A stretch of 64,000 nucleotides of DNA, taken from positions 1,116,001 to 1,180,000 of the forward strand of contig OZ244902.1 of assembly GCA_965221635.1 (NCBI GenBank), written 5' to 3'. Shown here piece after piece: positions 41,080-49,924 of the stretch; position 1 is the first letter of the stretch, and each line of letters starts with the position of its first letter. Source of the stretch: JAAXHB01 sp965221635. GTDB taxonomy: Bacteria; Actinomycetota; Acidimicrobiia; Acidimicrobiales; Aldehydirespiratoraceae. Under the pieces are notes generated by a model that ran no database searches, was not told the origin of the DNA, and saw only the letters and a list, made by a program, of their open reading frames with translations. Both the position numbers and the translations under genes were made by a program.

Positions 41080-42879
41080 TTAGGGGGCTGTGAGTTGGGT
41101 GGTGGTGGCGGTTAGGGCTGCTCTGAGGGTTGCTTGGGCGCTTTGGCGGGCTTGGGGCAGATGGGCGCGGGTGGTGGTGTTGGCGGTTGCTTCTGCGTAG
41201 ATCTTGATCTTGGGCTCTGTGCCGCTGGGGCGCACCACCACCCTGGCGCCCTGGAGCTGGAGGATCAGCGCGTCCGTTGCGGGCAGGCCAGTGCCGCCCT
41301 CGGCGAGATCGACAATGCCGATCACCTCGAGGTCGCCCAGTTGGCTTGGCGGGTGGGCTCTCAGCTTGGCCGTCATGTCGGTGGGGTTTACCGATGGGCG
41401 TGGCTGGTCGCTTGTGGGGGTGTCGAAACGGATCGAGCGCTGGCCGTTCACGTGGACTCCGTGTTGGAGATGTAGATCGTCGAGCATGTCGGGCAGGGTG
41501 CGGCCCTCCGCCAGTGCCGTGGACACCATCTCGGCAACCAGCAAACCGGAGCTAATGCCGTCCTTGTCCAACACCTGGTCTCCGGTGGCATACCCCAGGG
41601 CGTCCTCGTAGGCAAGCACAAGGTCGTGGGTTTGGGCCCGGTCGGTGCAGGCCTTCATCACCCATTTGAATCCGGTGAGGGTCTCCACCCAGTCCACGCC
41701 GTGAGCTTCGGCCACCAGCCCCAACAGCCGCGACGACACCACCGTGCTCACCAGCAACCCCCGCCGAGCCGTCGGCGCCCCGTCGTCACCGCGCTGATGC
41801 TCGCCACGACCGTTGCGGGTTAACAGGTACTCGGCCAGTAGGCAGCCAACATCGTCACCGGTCAGCACCCGCCAACCCTTGTCTTGGTGGGGCACGGCGA
41901 CCGCCAGGCGATCGGCGTCGGGGTCGTTGGCCAGCGCCACATCGGCACCCTCGGCTTTGGCGAGGCGCAGCAGCCGGTCGAGCACCCCTGGCTCCTCGGG
42001 GTTCGGGAACTGCGTGGTGGGAAAGCCCGGATCCGGTTTGGCCTGGTCGGGCACCACCATCGGCGCCGGGAACCCTGCGGTGACTGCGGCGCGGGTGAAG
42101 GTGTGCGCGCCAACCCCGTGCAGCGGGGTGTAGGCAATCTTGGCGCTGCGATGCCCGTCGGGGCTGAGCACGCCCACCGCGGCCCGCAGGTAGCCGTCGT
42201 GAAGCGACTGATCGGCCAATGCGATCAGCGGCTTGAAGCAGGCCACAAGTTCGCTGTTGGTGGGCGGCAGGTCACCGCTGATCGCCTCCAGCGAGATGGT
42301 GTCGATCAGGTCACTGATTTCGGCGTCGATCGGGTGGCAAAGTTGCGTGCCCGGGCGCCAGTAAGGCTTGCATCCGTTGTCGGGGCGGGGATTGTGACTG
42401 GCGGTCACCATCAGCCCGGCATCGGCCGCAAGTCTGCGCGTGCCGTAGGCCATCACCGGCGTGGGCACCGGACTGTCAAACAGTGTCACCCGCACGCCGC
42501 GGTGCGCCAGGATTCCGGCGGCGTCGCCGGCCATCTCGGCGCTCAACCGGCGAGCGTCACGGCCGATCAGCACATGGGTCGGTTCCGCAGACTTGTCCCC
42601 GGCTTCGGAGTCATCCGAGTCGGCCTGCAGGCGTTGGGCCAGTGCGGCGGCGAGCAGGCGCATCATCACCCGGTTCATGCGCATCGGCCCGGTGCCCATC
42701 GGCGCCCTCATGCCGGCCGTTCCGAACGCCAACCGCCCGCCGAAACGTTCCCGCAACCGGTCTTCGGGCCCGTCGAGGAGGCTGCGAGTCTCCAGGCGGG
42801 TCTGCGGGTCGGGATCCACCCGCAACCAAAGCTCCGCAAGCCGCCGAGGCTCCGAAAGCCCCGACCCCAAGGTGATCAT
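41080..42879 (-). CDS. Phosphoglucomutase/phosphomannomutase
   Basis: 599 residues from the ATG at 42879, which starts MITLGSGLSEPRRLAELWLR (the frame is open upstream but shows no homology there). Domain I has FGGRLAFGTAGMRAPMGTGP and the phosphoserine loop LMVTASHNPRPDNGCKPYWR. The metal site is ANDPDADRLAV, the sugar-recognition loop is LAYEDALGYATG, and the C-terminal phosphate-binding loop is VVRPSGTEPKIKIYAE. It interconverts hexose 1- and 6-phosphates (or pentose phosphates) for cell-wall precursors. All catalytic motifs are intact. Confidence 0.92.
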   Translation of the reverse strand: MITLGSGLSEPRRLAELWLRVDPDPQTRLETRSLLDGPEDRLRERFGGRLAFGTAGMRAPMGTGPMRMNRVMMRLLAAALAQRLQADSDDSEAGDKSAEPTHVLIGRDARRLSAEMAGDAAGILAHRGVRVTLFDSPVPTPVMAYGTRRLAADAGLMVTASHNPRPDNGCKPYWRPGTQLCHPIDAEISDLIDTISLEAISGDLPPTNSELVACFKPLIALADQSLHDGYLRAAVGVLSPDGHRSAKIAYTPLHGVGAHTFTRAAVTAGFPAPMVVPDQAKPDPGFPTTQFPNPEEPGVLDRLLRLAKAEGADVALANDPDADRLAVAVPHQDKGWRVLTGDDVGCLLAEYLLTRNGRGEHQRGDDGAPTARRGLLVSTVVSSRLLGLVAEAHGVDWVETLTGFKWVMKACTDRAQTHDLVLAYEDALGYATGDQVLDKDGISSGLLVAEMVSTALAEGRTLPDMLDDLHLQHGVHVNGQRSIRFDTPTSDQPRPSVNPTDMTAKLRAHPPSQLGDLEVIGIVDLAEGGTGLPATDALILQLQGARVVVRPSGTEPKIKIYAEATANTTTRAHLPQARQSAQATLRAALTATTTQLTAP

Positions 42880-43177
42880 CTGCAAGGTACCCCGGTGATC
42901 CCCACGCCGAGTGGCGCTCCGCCATTCCCAACCAGAGCGAGAATCAAACAAGGTCGCCCGGTGCTCCACAACGCGCGTGGCGCTCGCCAATCCCCACCCC
43001 GCGTGAGCACCCGACGAGGCCAATCGCCGGGACGCACGGTGAGTTGCGGAGCGGACACCCGCCGTGGCTTCACAAGCCAAGCAGTCGCGTTGGCCCCGTC
43101 CACGTCGCCGCGGCGAGGATCCGAGGCTTGCACGTCCGCTGGGGTGCGATCACGGACGGTGTGACAATTCGCCGTGG
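42880..43177. other. Intergenic stretch with an imperfect repeat
   Basis: No gene is seen. Two related segments, near 42902 (ACGCCGAGTGGCGCTCCGCC) and near 42970 (ACGCGCGTGGCGCTCGCCAA), suggest an old duplication of about 66 bases. Confidence 0.35.
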
Positions 43178-43861
43178 CTACCGGTCGGCGGCGTTGGCGT
43201 TGTCCACGGCCTGATTGAACCATTCGAGGGCGTTCATGATGTGGAGACGGATGAGTTCCTTGCCGCCCTCGACGTCACCGGCGGCCACCGACTCGTAGAT
43301 CGCTTCGTGTTCCTCCCAGGTGATGTGACCACGCAAGTCCAGCACCATCGAGAACACCATCTCGGTTTGGTGTCGCAACGGGTCGATCACCTGCTCCAGA
43401 AAGTCCAAGCCCGCGGCTTGTTCCAGCCCCAGGTGGAAGTTCTTGTGCCACACGGCCGCGGTCACGGCGTCGCCACGTTCGGTGGCGCGTCGGCCCTCCT
43501 CTATGCACTCGGCGATGTAAGCCAGAGCTTCAGGAGTGCATCTCGTGGCGGCCTGTTCCACGGCGTAGCCCTCCAGCAGCACCCGCACTTCCTGAATTCG
43601 TTGGATTTCGTCCTGGTCGATGGCCGACACGTACGCCCCTCGGCGGGGCACCACGTCGATCAGCCCGGCGGCCTCCAGGGAGCGAATCGCCTCGCGCACC
43701 GGGTTCCTGCTCACACCAAGACGGGCCGCCAGTTGACCCTCCACAAGGCGCTCGCCCTGGGCCAGTTCGCCGCTGAGGATCATGGAGCGGATCTGGGTGG
43801 CCACCACCTCCCGCAGGGGCCGCGGCTCGTGGTGGTGGGGGTGACTTGTTCCTTCGCTCAT
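43178..43861 (-). CDS. GntR-family regulator, FCD subfamily
   Basis: 227 residues from the ATG at 43861 (MSEGTSHPHHH). The winged helix reads LREVVATQIRSMILSGELAQ, GERLVEGQLAARLGVSRNPV and REAIRSLEAAGLIDVVPRRG. The FCD effector domain follows with IQRIQEVRVLLEGYAVEQAA, three helices carrying the metal-ligand type residues (HKNFHLGLEQAAG, WEEHEAIYESVAAGD) and LIRLHIMNALEWF. FCD regulators bind small acids and release palindromes often built on a GTATAC core. Four such cores lie nearby, so it is the likely controller of the aldehyde dehydrogenase, MFS, binding-protein and GGT/VOC genes. Confidence 0.88.
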   Translation of the reverse strand: MSEGTSHPHHHEPRPLREVVATQIRSMILSGELAQGERLVEGQLAARLGVSRNPVREAIRSLEAAGLIDVVPRRGAYVSAIDQDEIQRIQEVRVLLEGYAVEQAATRCTPEALAYIAECIEEGRRATERGDAVTAAVWHKNFHLGLEQAAGLDFLEQVIDPLRHQTEMVFSMVLDLRGHITWEEHEAIYESVAAGDVEGGKELIRLHIMNALEWFNQAVDNANAADR

Positions 43862-44020
43862 GGTGGGATTCCTGCGGGGTTCACCGCATCGCACGGACCT
43901 GTCGGGTGCGCACGCCTTGTTGGTATGGGGATGTGGTCGGTGCGCGGCGCACGGCGCCTGCTGTCGCCGACAGTCTCCATTGTGTCGCGCCAGGTGACGC
44001 GCTCTCGACTCGGATTTGAG

Positions 44021-45427
44021 CTAGCGCCGCGGCACCCCGGCCCCGAGCCCGCGAGAGGCCACAACCATCACCATCGCGGCCACCGCGTTCACAACCGCCA
44101 TGCTGCTCCACGCCCAGGCGTAACCGGCTTGCTCGGCTATCACTCCGAACAGCAACGGCCCGCATACCGCCCCGGTGAAGCTGCCGGTCATTATCACTCC
44201 GGTGGCTGCGCTGGGCGCCGACGGGTTGGCCCGCACGATGGCCAGGTGCGATATGCCAGGCCAGGCGAACGAAGTGGCGAACGCGAACGGCATCGCCACC
44301 AGCAGCATGGTGTTCGATCCGGTGGCGAATCCCAGGAACCCCAACGCTGCCACCGTGTACATCCCGGTGAGGATCCGCCAGGCGCTCACCGGCACACGGT
44401 CTGCGCCTGCGCCGAACACCAGCCGCGAGGCGATGCCCACGAGGCTGCCCACCACCAGGAGCAGCCCGGCTGTGGTTTCGGCGATGCCGTACTCCACCCC
44501 CGACAGCACAAAGAACGCGCCCAGCGCCGCGGATCCAACCGCGGCCAGCCCCGTGGAGAACGACACGAACACCAGCCGCCGAAGCGCCATTTCGGGCTTG
44601 GGCTGGGTGGCTTGCTCACCGGCCTCCGGCCGGCCTTCTTGTTGGGCTTCGGGCTTCTGAGGGTGTTGCGATTGTGTCCCGTGGGGGGAGCCCGCATGGG
44701 GCGGCGCCCCGGTCTCGTCGTCATGGTGTGTGTGGATGTGGGCGGCCAGCGTGGGGCTCGCCGACGGTGTGTAGGCGTCGTCCACGGTGGCCGATGACCG
44801 ACCGTCCGGCTCCTGGGGGTGCGTCGACCGCCCCTGCGGTCGGTCTCGGTGCCCGTTCACCGACGGCACGAACATGGCCACCACCAGAGACATCACGCCC
44901 CCGGCCACGAAAGCCCACCTCCAGCCGACCGTCACCCCCAGGGTGGGCACCGCCAGCCCTCCCAGAAGCGACGCGGTGGGGATGCCGGACTTCTGGATTC
45001 CGATGGCCAGGCCGTGACGTTGCACGGGAATGCCACGAGCGATGTACAAGTTGGACGCCGGTTGAGCCCAGGCGTTGGCGATCCCCGCCGCGGCCACGAA
45101 CACCGTGAGCAGCAGCCACGACCTTGCCGCCAGCGACGCTCCAAGAAGAATCACCCCGGCGGTGAGCCCGGCGCTTCGCAACGCCCCGGTGGGGCCCACC
45201 CGCTCAACGATCAGACCCGACAAGGCCGATCCCAGCGCCCCCACCGCGAAGAACGCGCTCACCGTGAGCCCCAGCTCGGTTTCGCCGAAATCAAGGTCGG
45301 CTTGGATCTGCACCGCCAGGCCGCTGGCGAGCAGCGGCGCCAGGTTGGCCGCGGCGGTCAGAAGCAGCGACGCGCCGGTGAGCGCCGCGAATCGGTTCGA
45401 GTGTGCCGACAGGGAGTTTTGGCTCAT
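44021..45427 (-). CDS. MFS transporter with a histidine-rich central loop
   Basis: 468 residues from the ATG at 45427. Twelve hydrophobic segments are expected, with LAPLLASGLAVQIQADLDFG and the loop 2-3 region GLIVERVGPTGALRSAG typical of the major facilitator superfamily. Between helices 6 and 7 (about residues 195-290) lies an unusually long polar loop containing HIHTHHDDETGAPPHAGSPH and further His/Gln/Pro/Glu residues, perhaps metal-binding or regulatory. It is divergent from the aldehyde dehydrogenase gene, with two GTATACAG boxes between them. Probably a carboxylate or osmolyte transporter; the direction of transport is unknown. Confidence 0.85.
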   Translation of the reverse strand: MSQNSLSAHSNRFAALTGASLLLTAAANLAPLLASGLAVQIQADLDFGETELGLTVSAFFAVGALGSALSGLIVERVGPTGALRSAGLTAGVILLGASLAARSWLLLTVFVAAAGIANAWAQPASNLYIARGIPVQRHGLAIGIQKSGIPTASLLGGLAVPTLGVTVGWRWAFVAGGVMSLVVAMFVPSVNGHRDRPQGRSTHPQEPDGRSSATVDDAYTPSASPTLAAHIHTHHDDETGAPPHAGSPHGTQSQHPQKPEAQQEGRPEAGEQATQPKPEMALRRLVFVSFSTGLAAVGSAALGAFFVLSGVEYGIAETTAGLLLVVGSLVGIASRLVFGAGADRVPVSAWRILTGMYTVAALGFLGFATGSNTMLLVAMPFAFATSFAWPGISHLAIVRANPSAPSAATGVIMTGSFTGAVCGPLLFGVIAEQAGYAWAWSSMAVVNAVAAMVMVVASRGLGAGVPRR

Positions 45428-45482
45428 TTTCTTGGCGTGTCGGGGGTGCCGGCAAGGCTTGATCGCGGCACAACGCCGTAGG

Positions 45483-45504
45483 GTATACAGCGTTCTGTAT
45501 ACAG
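45483..45504. promoter_or_regulatory. Twin GTATACAG operator between MFS and aldehyde dehydrogenase genes
   Basis: GTATACAG occurs at 45483-45490 and 45497-45504, with starts 14 bases apart. The segment 45483-45502 is also a perfect inverted repeat, GTATACAG-N4-CTGTATAC. GTATAC is a common core of GntR/FCD operators. Confidence 0.75.
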
Positions 45505-45576
45505 CCGAGTTGGCGGCAGCGCCGGGCTTTCGGCTAGAGCGGGAGCCCCGGCGGTGACGCGTTGGAGGCAACCCGA

Positions 45577-47058
45577 ATGACACTCGTTCCCGAACGCATC
45601 ATTGTCGGCCCCACCAGGAGTGCCGGCGCCCCCTCGCACCCCACGGGCGGCACCGACGAGGTGGGCATCCTCGTGGCCGGCGAACTCCGCCCCGGCACAG
45701 GCCCCGAACAGAAGCTCGTCAACCGAGTGACCGGCGAAGTGTTGGCGGTGATCCGAACCGCCGGGCCAACCGACGTGGAAGCCGCCTACGCAGCCGCCGA
45801 AGCCGCGGCGCCGCAATGGGTGGCCGCGGGGCCGGCCGCCAGGGCGGAGGTGCTGCACAAGGCCGCGGCGCTGTTCCGCGAGCGCGCCGAGGAGCTTGCG
45901 CCGGCACTGTCGGCGGACATGGGCAAACCCGCCTCGGAGGCGATTGTCGAGGTGGCCAAGGGCGCGGCGGTGCTCGACTACTACGCCGAGCTGGGTTACC
46001 GCCGGCAGGGCACCACCTACCGCACCGACTTCGACGAAACCGTGTTCACCGTCACCGAACCGCTCGGTGTCGTGGCGCTGATCACGCCGTGGAACTTCCC
46101 GTTCACCCTGCCGGTGCGCAAACTCGCCGCGGCGTTGGCGTCGGGCAACGGGGTGGTGTTCAAGCCTTCGTCCAACGCGGCGCTCACCGGGCTGCTCATC
46201 GCCGACACGCTGGTGGAGGCCGGTGTTCCCGGCGGGCTGCTGCACGCGGTGATCGGCCTCAGCTCGGTGATCGAACAGGCGCTGCTGAAGGCGCCACAGC
46301 TTGGCGGGGTGAGTCTCACCGGTTCCTACGAAGCCGCGGTGGCGATCCGGCGACGCCTGCCGATGGAGGTGCCGTTCCAGGCCGAACTCGGCGGCAAGAA
46401 CGCCATCGTGGTGTGGCACGACGCCGACCTTGACAAGGCGGTGAACATCATCGTTGCGTCCAGTTTCAGAAACAACGGCCAGATCTGCACCGCGGCGGGT
46501 CGGTTGCTTGTTCACGAAGACGTGTTCGACGAACTTCTCGGGTTGTTGTCGCAGCGGGTTTCGGTGATGGCCGACACCTCCGGCGACGACGAAATCGGCG
46601 TGCTGGTGAGCGACGGCGAAGCAGCCCGAGTGGAGCAGTACGTGGCACGAGGCCACCAGGAGGCCTCGCAGGTGGTGCGCCCTCAGGGCGAGTGGCGCAG
46701 CGGGCGGGTTTCCCCGGCGTTGCTGGTGGAGCCCGCCGATGGCGTGCTGACCACCGAGGAGATCTTCGGCCCGGTGGTCACCGTGGAGCGGGTCACCCAA
46801 ATCGACGAGGCCATAGCCAAGGCCAACGCCACCCCTTACGGGCTCACCTCGGGGATCGTCACCGCAAACATCGCCACCGCACGCGCCTTCTGGGAAGGTT
46901 CCAACACCGGCACCGTGAAGGTGAACTCTCCCCTCACCGGCGTTCCGTTCCATGTGCCCTTCGAGGGATACGGCCACTCCGGGGCCGGCTGGGCCGAAGG
47001 CGGCGAATCCTCACTGGAGTTCTTCACCCGCACCAAGACCGTCTACCTTCGCTCCTGA
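45577..47058 (+). CDS. Aldehyde dehydrogenase family protein
   Basis: 493 residues. The ATG at 45577 is chosen because GGAGG at 45564-45568 lies 8 bases upstream (a TTG at 45562 is in frame). It shows the NAD(P)-binding and catalytic elements TPWNFPFTLPVRKLAAALAS, FKPSSNAALTG, VSLTGSYEAA, the general base Glu270 in QAELGGKNAIVVW and the nucleophile Cys304 in NNGQICTAAGRLLV, then TTEEIFGPVVTVE and ANATPYGLTSG. It oxidises an aldehyde to an acid. The closest pattern is the semialdehyde / 2,5-dioxovalerate-like group, but the substrate is uncertain. A tandem repeat begins at its stop codon. Confidence 0.9.
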   Translation: MTLVPERIIVGPTRSAGAPSHPTGGTDEVGILVAGELRPGTGPEQKLVNRVTGEVLAVIRTAGPTDVEAAYAAAEAAAPQWVAAGPAARAEVLHKAAALFRERAEELAPALSADMGKPASEAIVEVAKGAAVLDYYAELGYRRQGTTYRTDFDETVFTVTEPLGVVALITPWNFPFTLPVRKLAAALASGNGVVFKPSSNAALTGLLIADTLVEAGVPGGLLHAVIGLSSVIEQALLKAPQLGGVSLTGSYEAAVAIRRRLPMEVPFQAELGGKNAIVVWHDADLDKAVNIIVASSFRNNGQICTAAGRLLVHEDVFDELLGLLSQRVSVMADTSGDDEIGVLVSDGEAARVEQYVARGHQEASQVVRPQGEWRSGRVSPALLVEPADGVLTTEEIFGPVVTVERVTQIDEAIAKANATPYGLTSGIVTANIATARAFWEGSNTGTVKVNSPLTGVPFHVPFEGYGHSGAGWAEGGESSLEFFTRTKTVYLRS

Positions 47059-47138
47059 CCAACACCGTCCGTCCGGGTTCCTGACCAAGGCAGGCCGTCC
47101 GGGTTTCTGACCAAGGTGGTCCTTCTGGGCTGCTGACC
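47045..47138. repeat. 26-bp tandem repeat spanning the aldehyde dehydrogenase stop codon
   Basis: About 3.5 units of the type GTCCGGGTTCCTGACCAAGG + CAGGCC: one over the last codons (about 47045-47070, containing the stop TGA), then 47071-47096, 47097-47122 and a partial copy from 47123. The CCTGACC segment in each unit repeats the stop-codon context. Confidence 0.75.
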
Positions 47139-47257
47139 GCAGCGCAGTCTTGGACCGGCGCCCCTCGGCTGGCTCATTTCGTGGGGCCCGCTCGCTTGTT
47201 TCCTGGAGTCATGGGGGTGGCCGGGCGTTGTGGACCCTTGCGACCCTTCGGCGGTTT

Positions 47258-47265
47258 GGTATACC
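47258..47265. promoter_or_regulatory. GTATAC-type palindrome upstream of the peptide-binding protein gene
   Basis: GGTATACC, in the context TTTGGTATACCGTTGA, is an 8-base perfect palindrome with the same core as the sites at 45483 and 51718. It lies 79 bases before the ATG of the binding protein gene. Confidence 0.6.
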
Positions 47266-47344
47266 GTTGAGAGTTGCGGTCGATTTGCCCTTTGGATCGA
47301 CCGTTTGTCCGACTTGTCCCAATCTGAGGGGAGTACCCAAACAG

Positions 47345-48973
47345 ATGAGAAAACTCACCTTCTTGCAGCGGCTTCTGGCCGCCTTGTTCGTAATGGTGCT
47401 CGTCGCCGCCGCGTGCGGTGACGACGATGACAGCGACTCGGGTGATGCCGCAGTCACCGACGGCACTGGAGGCGCCGAAGACCCCGGTGAATCCGACCCC
47501 GCGCCAGACCCTGATCCGGCCGAGGAAGACCCGGGCGAAATGATGGAGGAGGAGCCGGTGTCGATCACGATCGCCATCGGTGAAGGCCCGTCCAAACTCG
47601 ACCCGCACTTCCAGGACGGCGAGATGCGCCGCGTGATGGAGAACGTCTACGAGCGCCTGATCGAACGCGATCTGGACTCCCCCGACGTTTTGCTGCCCCG
47701 CCTGGCTGCGTCGCTTCCCGAGCTGATCGACGACACCACCTGGGAGGTGAAGCTGCGTGAGGGCATCTCCTTCCACAACGGCGCTCCGTTCAATGCCGCG
47801 GCGGCCAAGTACTCCATCGACCGGCTCTTCGACGAGGAAGTCGGCTCGGATCTGCTTGAGCAGGTGGATTCGATCACCTCGGTGGAGGTTGTGGACGACT
47901 ACACGATTCGCATCACCACCAGCGCCGCCGACCCGATCCTGCCGGCCCGTTTGTACATGATCCAGATGGTGGAACCCGGCCTGGCCTCAGGCGACGGCCT
48001 CGCCACTCAGGCAGCGGGAACCGGTCCGTACATGCTCGACGAGTACAGCAGCGGCAGCCACGTCACCCTCACCCGCAACCCCGACTACTGGGGCGACCAT
48101 CCTCAGATCGACAACGTGCGATTCGTGTTCCTGCCCGAGAACCAGAGCCGGGTGCAGGCCCTGCAAGCAGGGGACGTTCACATGGCAATGGGCATCTCGC
48201 CCGACTCCGCCGACGACCTGCCCAAGATCTTCGCTCGCGACGAGGGAATCGAGTATCCGTACCTGCGGATGAAGAACTACGAAGGCCCGTTGCAGTCCGT
48301 GGAGTTGCGCCAGGCGATTGCGTACGCATTGAACGTGGACGACTACGTGGAGTTCATCTACAGCGGCCAGGCGGCCCGTCCCAACTGTCACATCTTCGGT
48401 TCGGGCGTGTTCGGTCACAACCCTGACTTGTCGGACCGTCCTTACGATCCCGACAGGGCCCGTGAGTTGGTGGAGGCCTCCGGATACGACGGCACCGAGA
48501 TCACCTTCCTGGCCAACGGCACTCGTTGGACCAAGTTCGATGAGCTTTCCGAGGCCATAGCGGCAGATCTGGAGGCCATCGGCCTCAACATCGACTACCA
48601 GCTGTTGGCTTGGGAGGTTTGGCTGTTCGACGAGTTCCTGCTGCCCGTGGGCGAAGTCCGCGGCGACATGTTCCTGTCTTCGTCTTCCAACGAGTTGCAG
48701 GACGCCGACCGGCTTGCGTCCTACGTCGGGAGTGAGAGCGTCACCTCGTCCTATGACAACCCGGCCATGGTGGACGCCCTCACGGAGGCTCGCAACACCC
48801 TCGACGTGGACGAGCGCCGCCAGAAGTACCACGACATTCTCGCCCAGAACTGCGATGAGGTGGGCATCTTGCCGGTGCTGACCTACCTAAACATCAACGG
48901 CGGCGCCGAGAACCTTGAGTGGACGCCTCGTTACGACGACACCGCTCGCGTGGAGGACATGACGCTCAGCTAG
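47345..48973 (+). CDS. Peptide/nickel-type ABC transporter substrate-binding lipoprotein
   Basis: 542 residues from the ATG at 47345. Signal peptide LTFLQRLLAALFVMVLVAAA with lipobox Cys, then an acidic linker (DDDDSDSGD, DPDPAEEDPG). The SBP-5 family domain shows VSITIAIGEGPSKLDPHFQD, RRVMENVYERLIERD, TWEVKLREGISFHNGAPFNA, AADPILPARLYMIQMVEP, GTGPYMLDEYSSGSHVTLTR and NPDYWGDHP. It binds oligopeptides or other solutes outside the membrane. No cognate permease or ATPase gene is adjacent; the gene stands alone behind a GTATAC operator and before a very strong hairpin. Confidence 0.88.
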   Translation: MRKLTFLQRLLAALFVMVLVAAACGDDDDSDSGDAAVTDGTGGAEDPGESDPAPDPDPAEEDPGEMMEEEPVSITIAIGEGPSKLDPHFQDGEMRRVMENVYERLIERDLDSPDVLLPRLAASLPELIDDTTWEVKLREGISFHNGAPFNAAAAKYSIDRLFDEEVGSDLLEQVDSITSVEVVDDYTIRITTSAADPILPARLYMIQMVEPGLASGDGLATQAAGTGPYMLDEYSSGSHVTLTRNPDYWGDHPQIDNVRFVFLPENQSRVQALQAGDVHMAMGISPDSADDLPKIFARDEGIEYPYLRMKNYEGPLQSVELRQAIAYALNVDDYVEFIYSGQAARPNCHIFGSGVFGHNPDLSDRPYDPDRARELVEASGYDGTEITFLANGTRWTKFDELSEAIAADLEAIGLNIDYQLLAWEVWLFDEFLLPVGEVRGDMFLSSSSNELQDADRLASYVGSESVTSSYDNPAMVDALTEARNTLDVDERRQKYHDILAQNCDEVGILPVLTYLNINGGAENLEWTPRYDDTARVEDMTLS

Positions 48974-49028
48974 TCCCCAAACCGAACGTTCCCGGTGCGG
49001 TCTTTTCCGGGCCGGGGCGTGAACCAAA

Positions 49029-49064
49029 CGGGGGCGAGGACTCCAATATGAGTCCTCGCCCCCG
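49029..49064 (+). terminator. Perfect 15-bp hairpin terminator
   Basis: CGGGGGCGAGGACTC (49029-49043) and GAGTCCTCGCCCCCG (49050-49064) pair without mismatch around the loop CAATAT, 56 bases after the binding-protein stop. The following sequence (TCGGGGTTGTTGGTTGG) is T-rich but has no clean T-tract. Confidence 0.8.
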
Positions 49065-49184
49065 TCGGGGTTGTTGGTTGGTCCGTGAAGGGTAGCGCAA
49101 AGTTCCCAGGCCCGCAAATTCCGGCCCTGTTCGGGCGCAGTTCGGGCTCGGGCCTTGGTCGCTCGGCGCATCGGAGGTTGTGAT

Positions 49185-49886
49185 GTGACCTATCCCTGGG
49201 ATGACGTGGTGCCGGCGGAGGACCGGTCTCGCTTCGACGCGGCCGGGTATGGAACGACGGCCGGCGCCCCCGGGTTGGGCGCGTACCGGCCGATCAGCGC
49301 CGGGGTGTGCCCTGCGCTGTTGGTGGTGGACATGACCCGGGCCTTTGTGGACAGCCGCTGGCCCACCGGGTGCTCGGAAACCGGTTACCCCGCAGTGGCT
49401 GCCACCGCCGAACTGCTGGCCGAGATGCGCCGACTCGGACGGCCGGTGCTCTTCACCAAGATGTACGAGGATCCATCGCAGGTGCCCGCGCCGGCGCAGA
49501 AAGGCCGTTGGAAGACGAGCGGACGCAAGCCTCCCGATGAGTCGCTGCCGCCTGGTGACGTGATCGTGGAAGACCTGGCGCCACGGCCCGACGAGTTGGT
49601 GGTGTGCAAGCATCACAAGCCGAGCGGTTTCTTCGGCACCGAGTTGGCGTCGTTGCTGGTGTACGAGCGGGTGGACACGGTGATCGTGACGGGCATGACC
49701 ACAAGCGGGTGCGTTCGGGCCACCGCGGTGGACGCCTTTCAGTACAACTTCGACGTGATCGTCCCCTTCGAGTGCGTGGCCGACCGCAGCCAGATCTCCC
49801 ACAAGATCAACCTGCTCGACATGCACATGAAGTACGCCGACGTGGCCCCCCTAGCCATGGTGCTCAACTGGCTGAAGTCGCTCTAA
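49185..49886 (+). CDS. Isochorismatase-fold hydrolase, N-carbamoylsarcosine amidase-like
   Basis: 233 residues. The GTG at 49185 is set by GGAGG at 49173-49177. The cysteine-hydrolase triad is visible: Asp49 in LLVVDMTRAFVD, a Lys (142 or 145) in VCKHHKPSGFFGTEL, and nucleophile Cys176 in GMTTSGCVRATA. The extended N terminus and the FFGT motif fit N-carbamoylsarcosine/ureidoacrylate/maleamate amidases rather than short nicotinamidases. It probably removes ammonia (and CO2) from an amide or carbamoyl intermediate of a heterocycle pathway. It follows the strong terminator, so it probably has its own promoter. Confidence 0.85.
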   Translation: MTYPWDDVVPAEDRSRFDAAGYGTTAGAPGLGAYRPISAGVCPALLVVDMTRAFVDSRWPTGCSETGYPAVAATAELLAEMRRLGRPVLFTKMYEDPSQVPAPAQKGRWKTSGRKPPDESLPPGDVIVEDLAPRPDELVVCKHHKPSGFFGTELASLLVYERVDTVIVTGMTTSGCVRATAVDAFQYNFDVIVPFECVADRSQISHKINLLDMHMKYADVAPLAMVLNWLKSL

Positions 49887-49924
49887 CCACCCCCGCCCGG
49901 CGGCGGATGTCCACAGTGGCGGGG

